Shown piece after piece: positions 28,445 to 38,226 of a stretch of 64,000 nucleotides of DNA. Numbering within the stretch: the first letter of the stretch is position 1; each line of letters begins with the position of its first letter. Where the stretch lies: the NCBI RefSeq assembly GCF_947487915.1, contig NZ_CANKYH010000009.1:62001-126000 (forward strand), read 5' to 3'. Made by a program: the position numbers and the translations under genes. Source of the stretch: an uncultured Serinicoccus sp. GTDB taxonomy: Bacteria; Actinomycetota; Actinomycetes; Actinomycetales; Dermatophilaceae. The notes under the pieces were generated by a model, which searched no databases, was not told the DNA's origin, and saw only the letters and a program-made list of their open reading frames with translations.

Positions 28445-29955
28445 CCGGCACTGGTGCGACGCCGGCGCCGGCGACGGCCGCCGGAGCCAGCGGACTCGGT
28501 CGAGCTGGCTCGGCGCGCCGAGCCACCGGTGCCCTCTCCTGCGGACCCGCCCCTCGGGCCGTGCCCCTCGCGGGACCCGGACCGACCGCCGTCCTGGCCG
28601 CTGCGCTGACCACCTCGCCCTGAGCCGCCGCTCCGGCCGCGTCCGCGCCGGTCACCCCGCTCCCGGCCCGAGGCGCCCTCGATGTCCTCCACCACCTCGG
28701 CACCCAGCCCGGCCCGGGTGCGGGCGGACTTGGGGAGCGTCCCACGGGTGCCCTCGGGGATGCCGAGCTGCTCGAAGAGGTGCGGGCTGGAGGAGTAGGT
28801 CTCCTCCGGCTCGGGGTAGCCGAGGTCCAGCGCCTTGTTGATGAGGCCCCACCGCGGCATGTCGTCCCAGTCCACGAAGGTCACGGCGACACCGGTCGCG
28901 CCCGCCCGGCCGGTGCGGCCGATGCGGTGCAGGTAGGTCTTCTCGTCCTCCGGGCACTGGTAGTTGATGACGTGGGTCACGGCCTCGACGTCGATACCTC
29001 GGGCCGCGACGTCCGTGGCCACGAGGATGTCGACCTTCCCGCTGCGGAAGGCCCGCAGCGCCTGCTCCCTGGCTCCCTGGCCGAGGTCGCCGTGGATCGC
29101 GGCCGCGGCGAAACCGCGGTCGCCCAGCTCGTCGGCGACCTTGGCGGCCGTCCGCTTCGTCCGGGCGAAGACGATGGTGAGCCCTCGTCCGTCGGCCTGC
29201 AGCATGCGGGCCAGCATCTCGACCTTGTCCATGGCGTGCGCCCGGTAGGCGAACTGCTCGACCGCTGCGACGGTCTGCCTGCCGTCGTCGTCGTCGCTGA
29301 CCGCACGGATGTGCGTGGGCTGGGTCATGTAGCTGCGGGCCAGGGAGACCACGGCGCCGGGCATGGTCGCCGAGAACAGCATGGTCTGGCGACCGGCGGG
29401 GGTCAGGGCCAGCAGCTTCTCCACGTCGGGCAGGAAGCCGAGATCGAGCATCTCGTCCGCCTCGTCGAGGACGACGGTGCGCGCGTGCCCGAGGGTGAGG
29501 TGGCCCTTGGCAGCGAGGTCCAGCAGCCGACCCGGGGTGCCGACGACGATCTCGACGCCGCGGTTCAGCGCGTCGATCTGCGGCTCGTAGGCGCGGCCGC
29601 CGTAGACGGTGAGGATGCGGGTCGAGCGGTGGGCTGCCGCCTTGGACAGGTCGCCGGCGACCTGGACGGCGAGCTCACGGGTGGGGGCGACCACCAGGGC
29701 CTGGGGAGCGCCCGGCTTCTCCAGGTCGGCGAACGCTTCGTCCTGCGGGGCCACCACGTTGTGCAGCAGCGGGAGGCCGAAACCGAGGGTCTTGCCCGTG
29801 CCGGTCTTGGCCTGACCGATGATGTCGTGCCGGGACAGCGCCACCGGCAGCGTCATCGCCTGGATGGGGAACGGGTGGGTGATGCCACCGTCGGCGAGCG
29901 CCCGGACGAGGTCCGGATGCAGTCCGAAGTCGGCGAACGTGCGGGTTTCCTGCAT
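28420..29955 (-). CDS. DEAD-box RNA helicase, RhlE/DeaD-like
   Basis: This 511-aa helicase has a Q motif near the start (TFADFGLHPDLV), AKTGTGKT (motif I), PTREL, VLDEADEMLD (motif II), SATMP (motif III) and HRIGRTGRAG (motif VI). The last ~90 residues are Arg/Gly/Ser rich and should bind RNA without a fold. M. tuberculosis rhlE (Rv3211) sits near DUF3107 and TetR genes in the same way. ATG 29955 follows GGGAG; the frame upstream of it is not helicase-like. Confidence 0.93.
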   Translation of the reverse strand: MQETRTFADFGLHPDLVRALADGGITHPFPIQAMTLPVALSRHDIIGQAKTGTGKTLGFGLPLLHNVVAPQDEAFADLEKPGAPQALVVAPTRELAVQVAGDLSKAAAHRSTRILTVYGGRAYEPQIDALNRGVEIVVGTPGRLLDLAAKGHLTLGHARTVVLDEADEMLDLGFLPDVEKLLALTPAGRQTMLFSATMPGAVVSLARSYMTQPTHIRAVSDDDDGRQTVAAVEQFAYRAHAMDKVEMLARMLQADGRGLTIVFARTKRTAAKVADELGDRGFAAAAIHGDLGQGAREQALRAFRSGKVDILVATDVAARGIDVEAVTHVINYQCPEDEKTYLHRIGRTGRAGATGVAVTFVDWDDMPRWGLINKALDLGYPEPEETYSSSPHLFEQLGIPEGTRGTLPKSARTRAGLGAEVVEDIEGASGRERGDRRGRGRSGGSGRGGQRSGQDGGRSGSREGHGPRGGSAGEGTGGSARRASSTESAGSGGRRRRRRRTSAGHGEAPSS

Positions 29956-30160
29956 GGGTACTCCCTGATCGGGTGAGTGCGGCCAACTCCCGACGAGGTG
30001 ACGTCGGGGTGGTCCGGGCCGATCGGGAACTGGGCGATGAAAGGGGTCGGGCCGTTCGCCCGACCCGCGAACAACCGTCTGACCATCGTGGCATGACGGC
30101 CGACCGGGCACCGGTGTACACCTACCAGCCTACCCGAGAGACCGTCCGGGACCGGACGCG

Positions 30161-30199
30161 CGGACGGCGCGCCTCCCACGGGGAGAGGCGCGCCGTCCG
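30161..30199 (-). terminator. Rho-independent-type terminator after the GlsB gene
   Basis: Bases 30161-30174 pair with 30186-30199 (14 bp, CGGACGGCGCGCCT and its complement) around an 11-nt loop. It lies 24 bp beyond the stop codon of the minus-strand gene at 30223. There is no T-run, as often in actinomycetes. Confidence 0.75.
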
Positions 30200-30222
30200 G
30201 CCCGGCTGGGGTCAGCGCGTGG

Positions 30223-30492
30223 TCAGCGCACCGCCTTGCGGCGGGTGACCGCGATGTAGGCCATCACGGCGACGATCGCGAAGACCGTGCCGAGGATGAG
30301 GCCCCAGAAGCTGAACTGCGCACCGCTGGTCCCGAGGAAGCTGGCCCCGACCCAGGAGCCGATGAGTGAGCCGACGGCGCCCAGCAGGATGGTCATGGGG
30401 ACGGAGATGTTCTGGTCACCCGGCAGGATGAGCCGGGCCAGGGGGCCGACGATGCAGCCGACGATGAGAGCGACGATGATGGTGGTGATCAT
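30223..30492 (-). CDS. GlsB/YeaQ/YmgE family stress membrane protein
   Basis: This 89-aa protein has three hydrophobic helices with glycine zippers (VGCIVGPLARLILPGDQN, LLGAVGSLIGSWVGASFLG), the transglycosylase-associated GlsB family layout. Members are induced by general or acid stress; biochemical role unknown. ATG 30492 is preferred because AAAGGG lies about 10 nt upstream. A promoter at 30582-30611 and a strong terminator flank the gene, so it is monocistronic. Confidence 0.87.
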   Translation of the reverse strand: MITTIIVALIVGCIVGPLARLILPGDQNISVPMTILLGAVGSLIGSWVGASFLGTSGAQFSFWGLILGTVFAIVAVMAYIAVTRRKAVR

Positions 30493-30581
30493 GGGTATGA
30501 CCCTTTCGCACAAGTCAGCCCAGGAGGAGAGAGCCCTCTGGGTGATCGACGCGGGAGCACTGTCCCGCGAAGATCGCCCTC

Positions 30582-30611
30582 ACAGTAGAGAGCACGCGCC
30601 AGGAACACCAA
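30582..30611 (-). promoter_or_regulatory. Promoter of the GlsB gene
   Basis: On the minus strand TTGGTG (30606-30611) is followed 18 bp later by TACTGT (30582-30587), a good housekeeping -35/-10 pair. Transcription would start near 30575, giving an 80-nt leader with the ribosome-binding site. No other gene on this strand fits it. Confidence 0.55.
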
Positions 30612-30664
30612 ACGACACGACGCGACGGACCCGTTCGTGACGTTCCCGTGACCGGCTAAGGGGT

Positions 30665-30892
30665 TCAGTGGGTCCCGAAGCCGACGCGCCCCTTCTCCTG
30701 CACACCGATCTCCACGTAGGCGATGGTCGCGGTCGGCACGATGATCATCTGACCCTTCTCGTCCTCCAGCTCGAGGACCGAGGAGCCGCTGCTGAGCGCC
30801 TCCGTCACGGACTGGCGGACGGCGGCCGGCGTCTGCGCCGACTCGAAGGTGACCTCGCGTCCGACGTCCCGGACTCCGATGCGGACCTCCAC
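30665..30892 (-). CDS. DUF3107 family protein
   Basis: This 75-aa actinobacterial protein begins VEVRIGVRDVGREVTFESA and contains a beta-rich C-terminus (MIIVPTATIAYVEIG), matching DUF3107 (TB9.4/Rv3208A in M. tuberculosis). Function is unknown. The GTG at 30892 follows GGGAGGAA by 7 nt; an ATG at 30928 would lie upstream of that site. It is 60 bp downstream of the tetR stop on the same strand-side order seen in mycobacteria. Confidence 0.85.
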   Translation of the reverse strand: MEVRIGVRDVGREVTFESAQTPAAVRQSVTEALSSGSSVLELEDEKGQMIIVPTATIAYVEIGVQEKGRVGFGTH

Positions 30893-30952
30893 GGTGGGTT
30901 CCTCCCTCTCGAGTGGCAGTGGGTGCACCCCGGATGAGGGGCGGGGTTCAGC

Positions 30953-31591
30953 CTAGCCCGGGACCGAGACCACCCTGGCGCGCGGGGGCACCGCGCCGAA
31001 GCCACGCCAGGCGATGGTCGACAGCAGCTCCAGGACCCGTTCGCGGGTCAGGCTCCCTCGGCGGTCGTACCAGGCGACCGCGGCGGCCTGCGCCATCCCG
31101 GCCATGGTCGTCCCGAGCAGGACGCACTCGTCCCAGCTGAGCTCGGTCTCCTCCGCCAGCACCCGGCCCATGGACTCGCCGCAGGCCCGGCGGGTGCGCT
31201 CCAGGATGCTGGCCACGGAGGGTTCGGACGTCATGTCGGAGCGGAAGAGCACCGGATAGCCGGACGACGGCTGTTCGACGAACTCGAAGAAGCTGCTCAG
31301 GCACCCGGAGATCCGGGCCTGGTTGCCCCCGTCGGACGCGAGCGCGGCCTCGATCCGCCGGACGACGTCGTCGGCCACCGATTCCGCGATCGCGACGTAG
31401 AGGTCGAGCTTGCTGTCGAAGTGCTGGTAGAGCACCGGTTTGCTGACGCCGGCACGGTCGGCGATGTCGTCCATGGCGGTGGCGTGGTACCCCGACTCGG
31501 CGAACGCCTCCAGGGCGGCGCCGAGCAGCTGGGCCCGGCGCTCCCCTCGGGGCAGGCGCACTCGTCGTTCGGGGGTCAGGGGGCTGGTCAC
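30953..31591 (-). CDS. TetR-family transcriptional regulator
   Basis: This 212-aa repressor-type protein has the N-terminal TetR helix-turn-helix (MDDIADRAGVSKPVLYQHF, about residues 40-58) and a C-terminal all-helical ligand domain. Rv3208 is the M. tuberculosis counterpart by position. GGAGGGAG precedes GTG 31591. It diverges from adnA with an 87-bp gap and may control that promoter; the ligand is unknown. Confidence 0.9.
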   Translation of the reverse strand: MTSPLTPERRVRLPRGERRAQLLGAALEAFAESGYHATAMDDIADRAGVSKPVLYQHFDSKLDLYVAIAESVADDVVRRIEAALASDGGNQARISGCLSSFFEFVEQPSSGYPVLFRSDMTSEPSVASILERTRRACGESMGRVLAEETELSWDECVLLGTTMAGMAQAAAVAWYDRRGSLTRERVLELLSTIAWRGFGAVPPRARVVSVPG

Positions 31592-31678
31592 GGGGCTCCC
31601 TCCTTCTCGATCCTCCCATCGTAATCCCACCTGACCGCTCGGGGGCGGTCTGTCGGCGGCGGGTGATGTGATGGCCCC

Positions 31679-34600
31679 ATGGCTCGACCGCAGACCGCAC
31701 CCCCGACACCGCCGGGCGACGACCCGGACCAGCGTCGGGCCGTGGAGCACCGGGGTGGCGTGCTCCTCGTCCTGGGGGCCCCCGGCACCGGCCGCACCGG
31801 CGTCGTCGTGGCGCAGGCGCAGGCTCGGCTGCGCGAGGGGCTGGAGCCGGACCGCTGCCTCGTCCTCGCCGCGACCCGGCAGGGAGCCGGCCGCCTGCGC
31901 GCCGTCATCGGCCAGGACCTCGCGGCCACCCACACCGAGCCGCTCGCGCGGACCGCCGCGTCCCTGGCGTTCTCCGTGCTGCGGCTGGCGGCGGCACGCG
32001 AGGACGGGCCCGTGCCGCGGCTGATCTCCGGGGCGGATCAGGACGCCGTGCTGCGCGAGCTGCTCGCGGGGCACGAGGCCGACGGCGGTGGCCCACCCTG
32101 GCCCGAGGAGCTCGACCGGGCCCGCCGCACCGACGGCTTCCGGGCCCAGCTGCGGGACCTGCTCATGCGTGCGGTCGAGCACGGCGTGGGACGCGAGGAC
32201 CTCGAGGTCCTGGCGCAGGTCCACGGTCGGCCGGAGTGGGCGTGCGCCGGCGCCGTGCTGGAGGAGTACGACCAGGTCACCGCCCTCGCGGAGCCCGGCA
32301 GCTACGACCCCGCCTGGATCACCACGGCCGCCGCGGAGGCGCTGGAGAGCGACCCCGACCTCCGCGCCCTGGTGCACCGTCGGGTGGGGGCCCTCCTCGT
32401 CGACGACGCGCAGGAGCTCACGGCGTCCGCGGCCCGCCTGCTCGACGCGGTGCGACCCCCGGGGGCGGACAGCGTGCTCGTGGGTGACCCCGACTCTGCC
32501 GTCCAGGGCTTCCGCGGTGCGGTGCCGGGCGCGTTCCTGGAGCTGGCCCGTCGCTGGTCGGGAGCGGCCGGGCCGACGGCCCTGACCCTGGGCACGCGGC
32601 ACGGCGTGGCCAGGGACGTCGGACGGGCGGCCGACCGGGTGGTCGAGCGCATCGGCGTGGTGGGTGGCGGGGGCCATCGCCGACCCGCCGACGGTGGGCC
32701 TCCCGGGGCGGTCCGGGTCCACGTGACCCGTAGCTCGGCCCAGGAGGCGGCGCTGGTGGCCCGGTGGCTGCGGCAGGCGCACCTCCTCGACGGCGTGCCG
32801 TGGCAGGAGCTCGCCGTGGTGGCCCGCAGCCGCGCGCAGCAGGCCACCCTCCGCAGGGCGCTCGCCTCCGGGGGCGTCCCCGTGCGGGCGGACCGGTCGT
32901 CGGTGCCGCTCGGGTCGGACCCTGCGGTGCGTCCTCTGCTCCTGGCCCTGGACGTGGTGACCAGGGGGGCCGATGACGACCCAGGGTGGTCCCTCGCCCC
33001 CCAGGAGGCCGTCGACCTGCTGACCGGCGCCCTGGGAGGCCTGGACCCGGTAGGGCTGCGCCGGCTGCGCAGGCAGGTCCGGGCGGCCGAGCTGGCCGAC
33101 GGCGGGAGCCGGGGCGCGGACGAGCTGCTCGCCCTGCGTCTCGGCGACCCGGACCTGCGACGGCAGGCCCCGCACGACGTCCCCGTCGAGCTGCTGGCCC
33201 TGCGGCGGGTGGCGGAAGTCCTGCAGGCCGGACGCGACGTCGTGGTGCCGCCCGCGCCGGGCGGGGCGCCGGAGGCGTCACCCGTGACCGAGCACCGACC
33301 GCGCGCTGTTCCTGGCCTCCTCCCGGGGCCGGACGAGGTCCTCTGGGCGCTCTGGTCCCGCAGCGGGCTGGCGAGGACGTGGTCCCGGCAGGCGCTCGCC
33401 GGAGGCCCCTTGGGCGCGCGGGCCGACCGCGACCTCGACGCGGTCCTCGTCCTGTTCGCCGCGGCGGAGGACCACGCGGACCGGCTACCGGGGGCCCGGG
33501 CCAGGACCTTCCTCGACACCGTGCGGGGCGCCGAGGTGGCGGCCGACACGCTGGTGGTGGGGGCCCAGCAGCCCGAGGCCGTGGAGATCCTCACCCCCCA
33601 CTCGGCGGCCGGCCGCCGGTGGCGTCGGGTCGCCGTCGTCGGCGTGCAGGAGGGGGTCTGGCCGGACCTGCGGCTGCGAGACTCGCTGCTGGGGTCCCAG
33701 GCGCTGGTGGCTGCTGTCGAGGGCCGTCCGGTGACGGGCACGGAGGCACGGCGGCACGCACAGGCAGCCGTGCGCTCGGACGAGCTGCGCCAGTTCCACG
33801 TCGCGCTGACCCGTGCCCAGGAGGAGGTGCTGGTGACGGCCACGGCCAGCACCGACGACCAGCCCTCCGCCCTGCTGGACCTCGTCGACCCCGCGTTCCG
33901 CGACCGGCCCCCGGTGGAGGTGCCGCCCCCCCTCACCCTGCGGGGCCTGGCTGGTGAGCTGCGCCGCTGCGCCGTCCGGGCCCACCGTGACGGCGACCAG
34001 CCCGCTCGGACGGCCGCCGTCGAGCTGCTGGTGCGGCTGGCACGGGAGCAGGTCCCGGGGGCCGATCCGGTGGCGTGGTGGGACCTGCGGGAGCTGTCGA
34101 GCACGTCACCCGTCCAGCCGGAGGGGCCGGTCCGTGTCTCGCCCTCCCGGCTCCAGACGTTCCTGGACTGCGAGCTGCGGTGGTTCCTCACCTCGAGGGG
34201 AGCCGAGACCGGGGAGGCCACCGGCGCCGCGTTGGGGACCCTGGTGCACGACATCGTCGCCACCCGGCCCGACGCGCCGGCCGGCGAGCTGGTCGCCGAG
34301 CTGGACCGCCGGTGGCCCGACCTGGGTCTCGTGGACGGATGGGTCTCGGACCGCACCCGTCAGGACGCGCACCGCATGCTGGAGCGCTACGTCTCCTACG
34401 TCCACGAGGCCCGGGCCGCCGGGCGCGAGCTCGTGGGTGCCGAGCTGGACCTGTCGGTGGCGCTGCCACCCGGCGAGGGCGAGGACGCCCGGGAGCCCCG
34501 GCTGACGGGAGCGGTGGACCGCCTCGAGCGGCAGGCCGACGGGGCGCTCGTCGTCGCCGACCTCAAGACGGGACGCACCCCCGTCCCCCGGGCGGACGTG

Positions 34601-34897
34601 GACCGGCACGCCCAGCTCGCGGCATACCAGGTCGCGGTGTCGCACGGAGCCTTCGCCGACCTGGGTGCCGCGAGCGGGGGGGCCCGGCTCGTGCAGCTGG
34701 GGGCGCCGGGCAAGGTCGAGCAGTCGCAACCACCGCTGACCTCCGGGGACGACCCCCAGTGGGCGCTGTCCACGATCCAGGACGCCGCCACGCGCATGGC
34801 CGGGGCCGAGTTCACCGCCTGGGACCAGGAGCGGGCCTGCCGCCGGTGCCCGGCGCGGTTCGCCTGTCCGCTGCAGCCCGAGGGTCGCGAACGGTGA
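31679..34897 (+). CDS. adnA: AdnA-type subunit of the AdnAB helicase-nuclease
   Basis: This 1072-aa protein has a UvrD-like motor fold followed by a RecB-like nuclease. The P-loop at residues 33-40 reads GAPGTGRT, with Arg39 in place of the essential Lys, and motif II is LLVDDAQE, so the motor is probably weak or inactive. The nuclease motif VVADLKTGR lies near residue 960, and four Cys (one in FLDCELRWF, three in CRRCPARFACP) form the expected Fe-S site. It pairs with AdnB to resect double-strand breaks, replacing RecBCD. The adnB GTG overlaps its stop. Confidence 0.92.
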   Translation: MARPQTAPPTPPGDDPDQRRAVEHRGGVLLVLGAPGTGRTGVVVAQAQARLREGLEPDRCLVLAATRQGAGRLRAVIGQDLAATHTEPLARTAASLAFSVLRLAAAREDGPVPRLISGADQDAVLRELLAGHEADGGGPPWPEELDRARRTDGFRAQLRDLLMRAVEHGVGREDLEVLAQVHGRPEWACAGAVLEEYDQVTALAEPGSYDPAWITTAAAEALESDPDLRALVHRRVGALLVDDAQELTASAARLLDAVRPPGADSVLVGDPDSAVQGFRGAVPGAFLELARRWSGAAGPTALTLGTRHGVARDVGRAADRVVERIGVVGGGGHRRPADGGPPGAVRVHVTRSSAQEAALVARWLRQAHLLDGVPWQELAVVARSRAQQATLRRALASGGVPVRADRSSVPLGSDPAVRPLLLALDVVTRGADDDPGWSLAPQEAVDLLTGALGGLDPVGLRRLRRQVRAAELADGGSRGADELLALRLGDPDLRRQAPHDVPVELLALRRVAEVLQAGRDVVVPPAPGGAPEASPVTEHRPRAVPGLLPGPDEVLWALWSRSGLARTWSRQALAGGPLGARADRDLDAVLVLFAAAEDHADRLPGARARTFLDTVRGAEVAADTLVVGAQQPEAVEILTPHSAAGRRWRRVAVVGVQEGVWPDLRLRDSLLGSQALVAAVEGRPVTGTEARRHAQAAVRSDELRQFHVALTRAQEEVLVTATASTDDQPSALLDLVDPAFRDRPPVEVPPPLTLRGLAGELRRCAVRAHRDGDQPARTAAVELLVRLAREQVPGADPVAWWDLRELSSTSPVQPEGPVRVSPSRLQTFLDCELRWFLTSRGAETGEATGAALGTLVHDIVATRPDAPAGELVAELDRRWPDLGLVDGWVSDRTRQDAHRMLERYVSYVHEARAAGRELVGAELDLSVALPPGEGEDAREPRLTGAVDRLERQADGALVVADLKTGRTPVPRADVDRHAQLAAYQVAVSHGAFADLGAASGGARLVQLGAPGKVEQSQPPLTSGDDPQWALSTIQDAATRMAGAEFTAWDQERACRRCPARFACPLQPEGRER

Positions 34898-37800
34898 GCG
34901 GGTCGACCGGGCCCCGCTACTCTCCCCAGGACCTGGCGCTGGCGCTGGGGACCCCTGAACCCACCCCGGAGCAGGCGGCCGTCATCACCGCGCCCCTGCT
35001 GCCGGGCGTCGTCGTCGCCGGGGCAGGCTCCGGCAAGACGGAGACCATGGCCTCGCGGGTGCTCTGGTTGGTCGCCAACGGTCTGGTGGCACCCCAGGAC
35101 GTGCTCGGACTGACGTTCACCCGCAAGGCCTCGGTGGAGCTGACGACCCGGCTCACGGGCAAGCTGCGACGGCTCCGGGAGGCAGGCCTCTGGTCCGGGG
35201 AGGCCGGCGCGGACGGTCCCGACGTGACTACCGGGCCAGGGGGCGGGGACGGGTTCGACCTCCCGACCATCTCGACCTACCACGCCTACGCCGGCCGCCT
35301 CGTCAGCGAGCACGGGCTGCGTCTCGGTGTCGAGCCCGACGCCGTGCTGCTCTCCGAGGCCGCCTGCTGGCAGCTCGCGCACGATGTCGTCAGCCGCTAC
35401 GACGGTGACATGACGCCGATGGACCGGGCGCCGAGCACCGTGGTCCGCGCCGTGATCGCCCTGTCCGGCGAGCTCGGTGAGCACCTGGTGGAGCCGCAGG
35501 ACGCCGAGCAGCTGCTGCTGGAGCTGGCGGAGCGCTACGAGGACCTGCCGCACGACGGCCGGCCCCTCAAGGCCGGGAGGGACCTCGCCGCGACCCTGCG
35601 TCGGCAGGCCTGCCTCTACCCGCTCGTGGTCTCCTACCGCCGCGCCAAGGCGGAGCGCGGGGCCCTGGACTTCGGCGACCAGATGGCGCTGGCCGCCCGG
35701 CTCGCCCGGGACGTGCCCGTGGTCGGTACCACGGAACGCAGCCGGTATGCCGCCGTGCTGCTGGACGAGTTCCAGGACACCTCCGAGGCCCAGCTCGTGC
35801 TGCTCACCTCGCTCTTCTCGGGTCTGGCCATGCCGGTCACCGCGGTGGGCGACCCGCACCAGTCCATCTACGGCTGGCGCGGGGCGAGCGCCACGACCCT
35901 CACCCGGTTCCCCGAGCAGTTCGCCGTCGACGGGCACCCGGCGCAGGTCCTGCAGCTGAGCACGTCCTGGCGCAACGACGAGATGGTGCTGGGCGCGGCC
36001 AACGCCGTGGCCGGGCCGTTGCGCGAGGAGACCGCGGTGCCGGTGGCCACGCTGCGCCCGCGTCCGGGAGCCGGGTCCGGGGCGGTGGAGGTGGCCCGCC
36101 TCGTCGACCACGTGGCGGAGGCCGAGCACGTGGCGGACTGGGTGCGCGTCCGGTCGGCCGGCGGGGCCACGGCGGCCGTCCTCTGCCGTACCCGCGCGCA
36201 GTTCGGGCCGGTCGTCGACGCGCTGCGCCGGCGCGGGCTGCCGGTCGAGGTGGTCGGCCTCGGCGGGTTGCTGGACACGCCCGAGGTCCTCGACCTGGTC
36301 GCCCTGCTGTGGGTGGCGCAGGAACCCACGCGCGGCGACCAGGTGATGCGCCTGCTCGCCGGACCGGTCGGGCGTCTCGGCGCGGCGGACCTGGACGCCC
36401 TGTGGGCCCGGGCCCGCGAGCTGGCCCGGGCGGCGGGTGGCGTGGTGGCCCGGGAACGCGAGCACGCGCCGGTGCTGGCCGAGGCCCTCGAGCACGTGCC
36501 GGGCGAGTCCTGGACGGGCCAGGAGGGGCAGCGGCTGTCGTCCCAGGGCCGCGACCGGGTGTCCTGGCTGGCCGAGGTGCTCCACCGGTTGCGTTCCCTC
36601 ACCGGGCTCCCGCTGCCGGACCTGGTGTCCGAGGCCGAGCAGCTGCTCGGGCTGGACATCGAGGTGGCCGCCGACCCCGACCTGCACCCCACCTGGGGGC
36701 GCGCGCCGCTCGACGCTCTCGTCGAGGTCGCCGCCGGGTTCGACCACGGGGCCGACCGGGCCAGCCTGGGCGCCTTCCTGGACTGGCTCGACGCCGCGCG
36801 GGAGCACCAGCGGGGGCTGGAGGACGCCGAGACCCCGGAGCTGGCCGAGGTGTCGGTCGACGCGACGGCGGTCCAGGTCCTCACCGTGCACGCGGCCAAG
36901 GGTCTGGAGTGGGACGCGGTGGCGGTCCCTGGACTGGTCGAGGGCGTCTTCCCCTCGGGGCGGGTCACGCCGGAGCACCGGGACGGTCGATGGCACACCA
37001 AGGAGCGGACCGACAACGGGTGGCTGGCGGGCATCGGGCGCCTGCCGACCCCGCTGCGCGGTGACCGCGAGGGCCGGCCGGACCTGCCCTGGGCGCAGAT
37101 CCCCGACACCCGAGCACTGCGGGCAGCGCTGGAGCAGCTCGCCCTGGACCAGGGACGCTTCGGCGTCCAGGAGGAGCGGCGCCTGGCCTACGTCGCGACG
37201 ACGCGGGCGAGGCAGCAGCTGCTGCTGACCGCGCCCGTGTGGTCGACGGGCAAGCAGCCCAGGGTGACCTCCCGTTTCCTCGACGAGGTCAAGGGCCTGC
37301 CGGGGGCCGTGGTCGGGCCGTGGGCGGACATGCCCGACCCCGGGGAGGAGATGATGAACCCCCGCCTCGGCGAGCAGATGGCGGCGCGGTGGCCGGTCCA
37401 GCGCGAGGACCGACGGGAGACGGTCCGGGGTGTCGCGGCCGCCCTCGTCGCCGCGGGGGCCGTGGGTGGTCCTCCAGCGGGTCACGACGACGCTGCCACG
37501 GACCCCTGGGTCGAGACGGTCGACCTGCTGCTCGCGGAGCGCGCTCACCGGCACGCCCGTCGGGACGCCCCCCGGCTCCCCGGACACCTGTCCACGTCGG
37601 CGGTCGTGGCGCTGGCGACCGACCGTGAGGCATACCTGCGCGACCTCCGTCGCCCGGTGCCCGCGCCACCCCTGCCCCGCACGCGGGTCGGCACCCTCTT
37701 CCACGCCTGGGTGGAGCGGCACTACGCCGCGGCCACCCTCGTCGACCTGGACGACCTGGACACCGGATCCGACCCCGCCGACCAGGTGTCCGGGCTCGGC

Positions 37801-38226
37801 ACGCTGCGGCAGCACTTCCTGGCCAGCGAGTGGGCAGAGCGGGTCCCCCTGGCGGTCGAGGTGCCCCTCCAGACGACGCTGGCGGGGCGCACGGTGGCGG
37901 GCCGCATCGACGCCGTCTTCGGCGACGCCGACGGGGGTGTCACGGTGGTGGACTGGAAGACCGGGACGCCCGGGAGCCCGGCCCAGCAGCGGGCTCGGAC
38001 GGTCCAGCTGGCCGTCTACCGCCTGGCCTACGCGCGGCTGCGCGGGCTCCCGGTGGACCAGGTGCGGGCGGCCTTCTTCTACGCGGCGACCGGCACCACG
38101 GTCCGGCCACCACTGCCCACGGAGGCCGAGCTCGCTCACCTGCTGGACGAGGGCCCGCCGGTCACCGAGCAGGAGTCATCCGGCGATGGTCAGCGGTCCT
38201 GGCCCTCCTCCGAGGGCATGCCGTAG
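34894..38226 (+). CDS. adnB: AdnB-type subunit of the AdnAB helicase-nuclease
   Basis: This 1110-aa UvrD-family motor and nuclease shows an intact P-loop GAGSGKT at residues 43-49, LLDEFQDTS (motif II), GDPHQSIYGWRGA (motif III), VHAAKGLEWDAV (motif V) and YVATTRAR (motif VI). The C-terminal RecB-like nuclease has VTVVDWKTGTPG. It supplies the ATP-driven translocation for end resection with AdnA. GTG 34894 overlaps the adnA stop by 4 bp. The last 37 bp overlap the convergent kinase-like gene. Confidence 0.94.
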   Translation: MSGSTGPRYSPQDLALALGTPEPTPEQAAVITAPLLPGVVVAGAGSGKTETMASRVLWLVANGLVAPQDVLGLTFTRKASVELTTRLTGKLRRLREAGLWSGEAGADGPDVTTGPGGGDGFDLPTISTYHAYAGRLVSEHGLRLGVEPDAVLLSEAACWQLAHDVVSRYDGDMTPMDRAPSTVVRAVIALSGELGEHLVEPQDAEQLLLELAERYEDLPHDGRPLKAGRDLAATLRRQACLYPLVVSYRRAKAERGALDFGDQMALAARLARDVPVVGTTERSRYAAVLLDEFQDTSEAQLVLLTSLFSGLAMPVTAVGDPHQSIYGWRGASATTLTRFPEQFAVDGHPAQVLQLSTSWRNDEMVLGAANAVAGPLREETAVPVATLRPRPGAGSGAVEVARLVDHVAEAEHVADWVRVRSAGGATAAVLCRTRAQFGPVVDALRRRGLPVEVVGLGGLLDTPEVLDLVALLWVAQEPTRGDQVMRLLAGPVGRLGAADLDALWARARELARAAGGVVAREREHAPVLAEALEHVPGESWTGQEGQRLSSQGRDRVSWLAEVLHRLRSLTGLPLPDLVSEAEQLLGLDIEVAADPDLHPTWGRAPLDALVEVAAGFDHGADRASLGAFLDWLDAAREHQRGLEDAETPELAEVSVDATAVQVLTVHAAKGLEWDAVAVPGLVEGVFPSGRVTPEHRDGRWHTKERTDNGWLAGIGRLPTPLRGDREGRPDLPWAQIPDTRALRAALEQLALDQGRFGVQEERRLAYVATTRARQQLLLTAPVWSTGKQPRVTSRFLDEVKGLPGAVVGPWADMPDPGEEMMNPRLGEQMAARWPVQREDRRETVRGVAAALVAAGAVGGPPAGHDDAATDPWVETVDLLLAERAHRHARRDAPRLPGHLSTSAVVALATDREAYLRDLRRPVPAPPLPRTRVGTLFHAWVERHYAAATLVDLDDLDTGSDPADQVSGLGTLRQHFLASEWAERVPLAVEVPLQTTLAGRTVAGRIDAVFGDADGGVTVVDWKTGTPGSPAQQRARTVQLAVYRLAYARLRGLPVDQVRAAFFYAATGTTVRPPLPTEAELAHLLDEGPPVTEQESSGDGQRSWPSSEGMP

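Noticed and set aside
30025..30056. GGGAAC followed by GTT, resembling a SigE/SigH promoter
   Set aside because: The spacer is 23 bp, too long for this class, and no plus-strand gene follows.
34396..38139. A 1247-codon open frame antisense to adnA/adnB
   Set aside because: It is low in hydrophobic order, rich in R, G, P and H, and mirrors the third-codon GC bias of the helicase genes, whose motifs are unambiguous.
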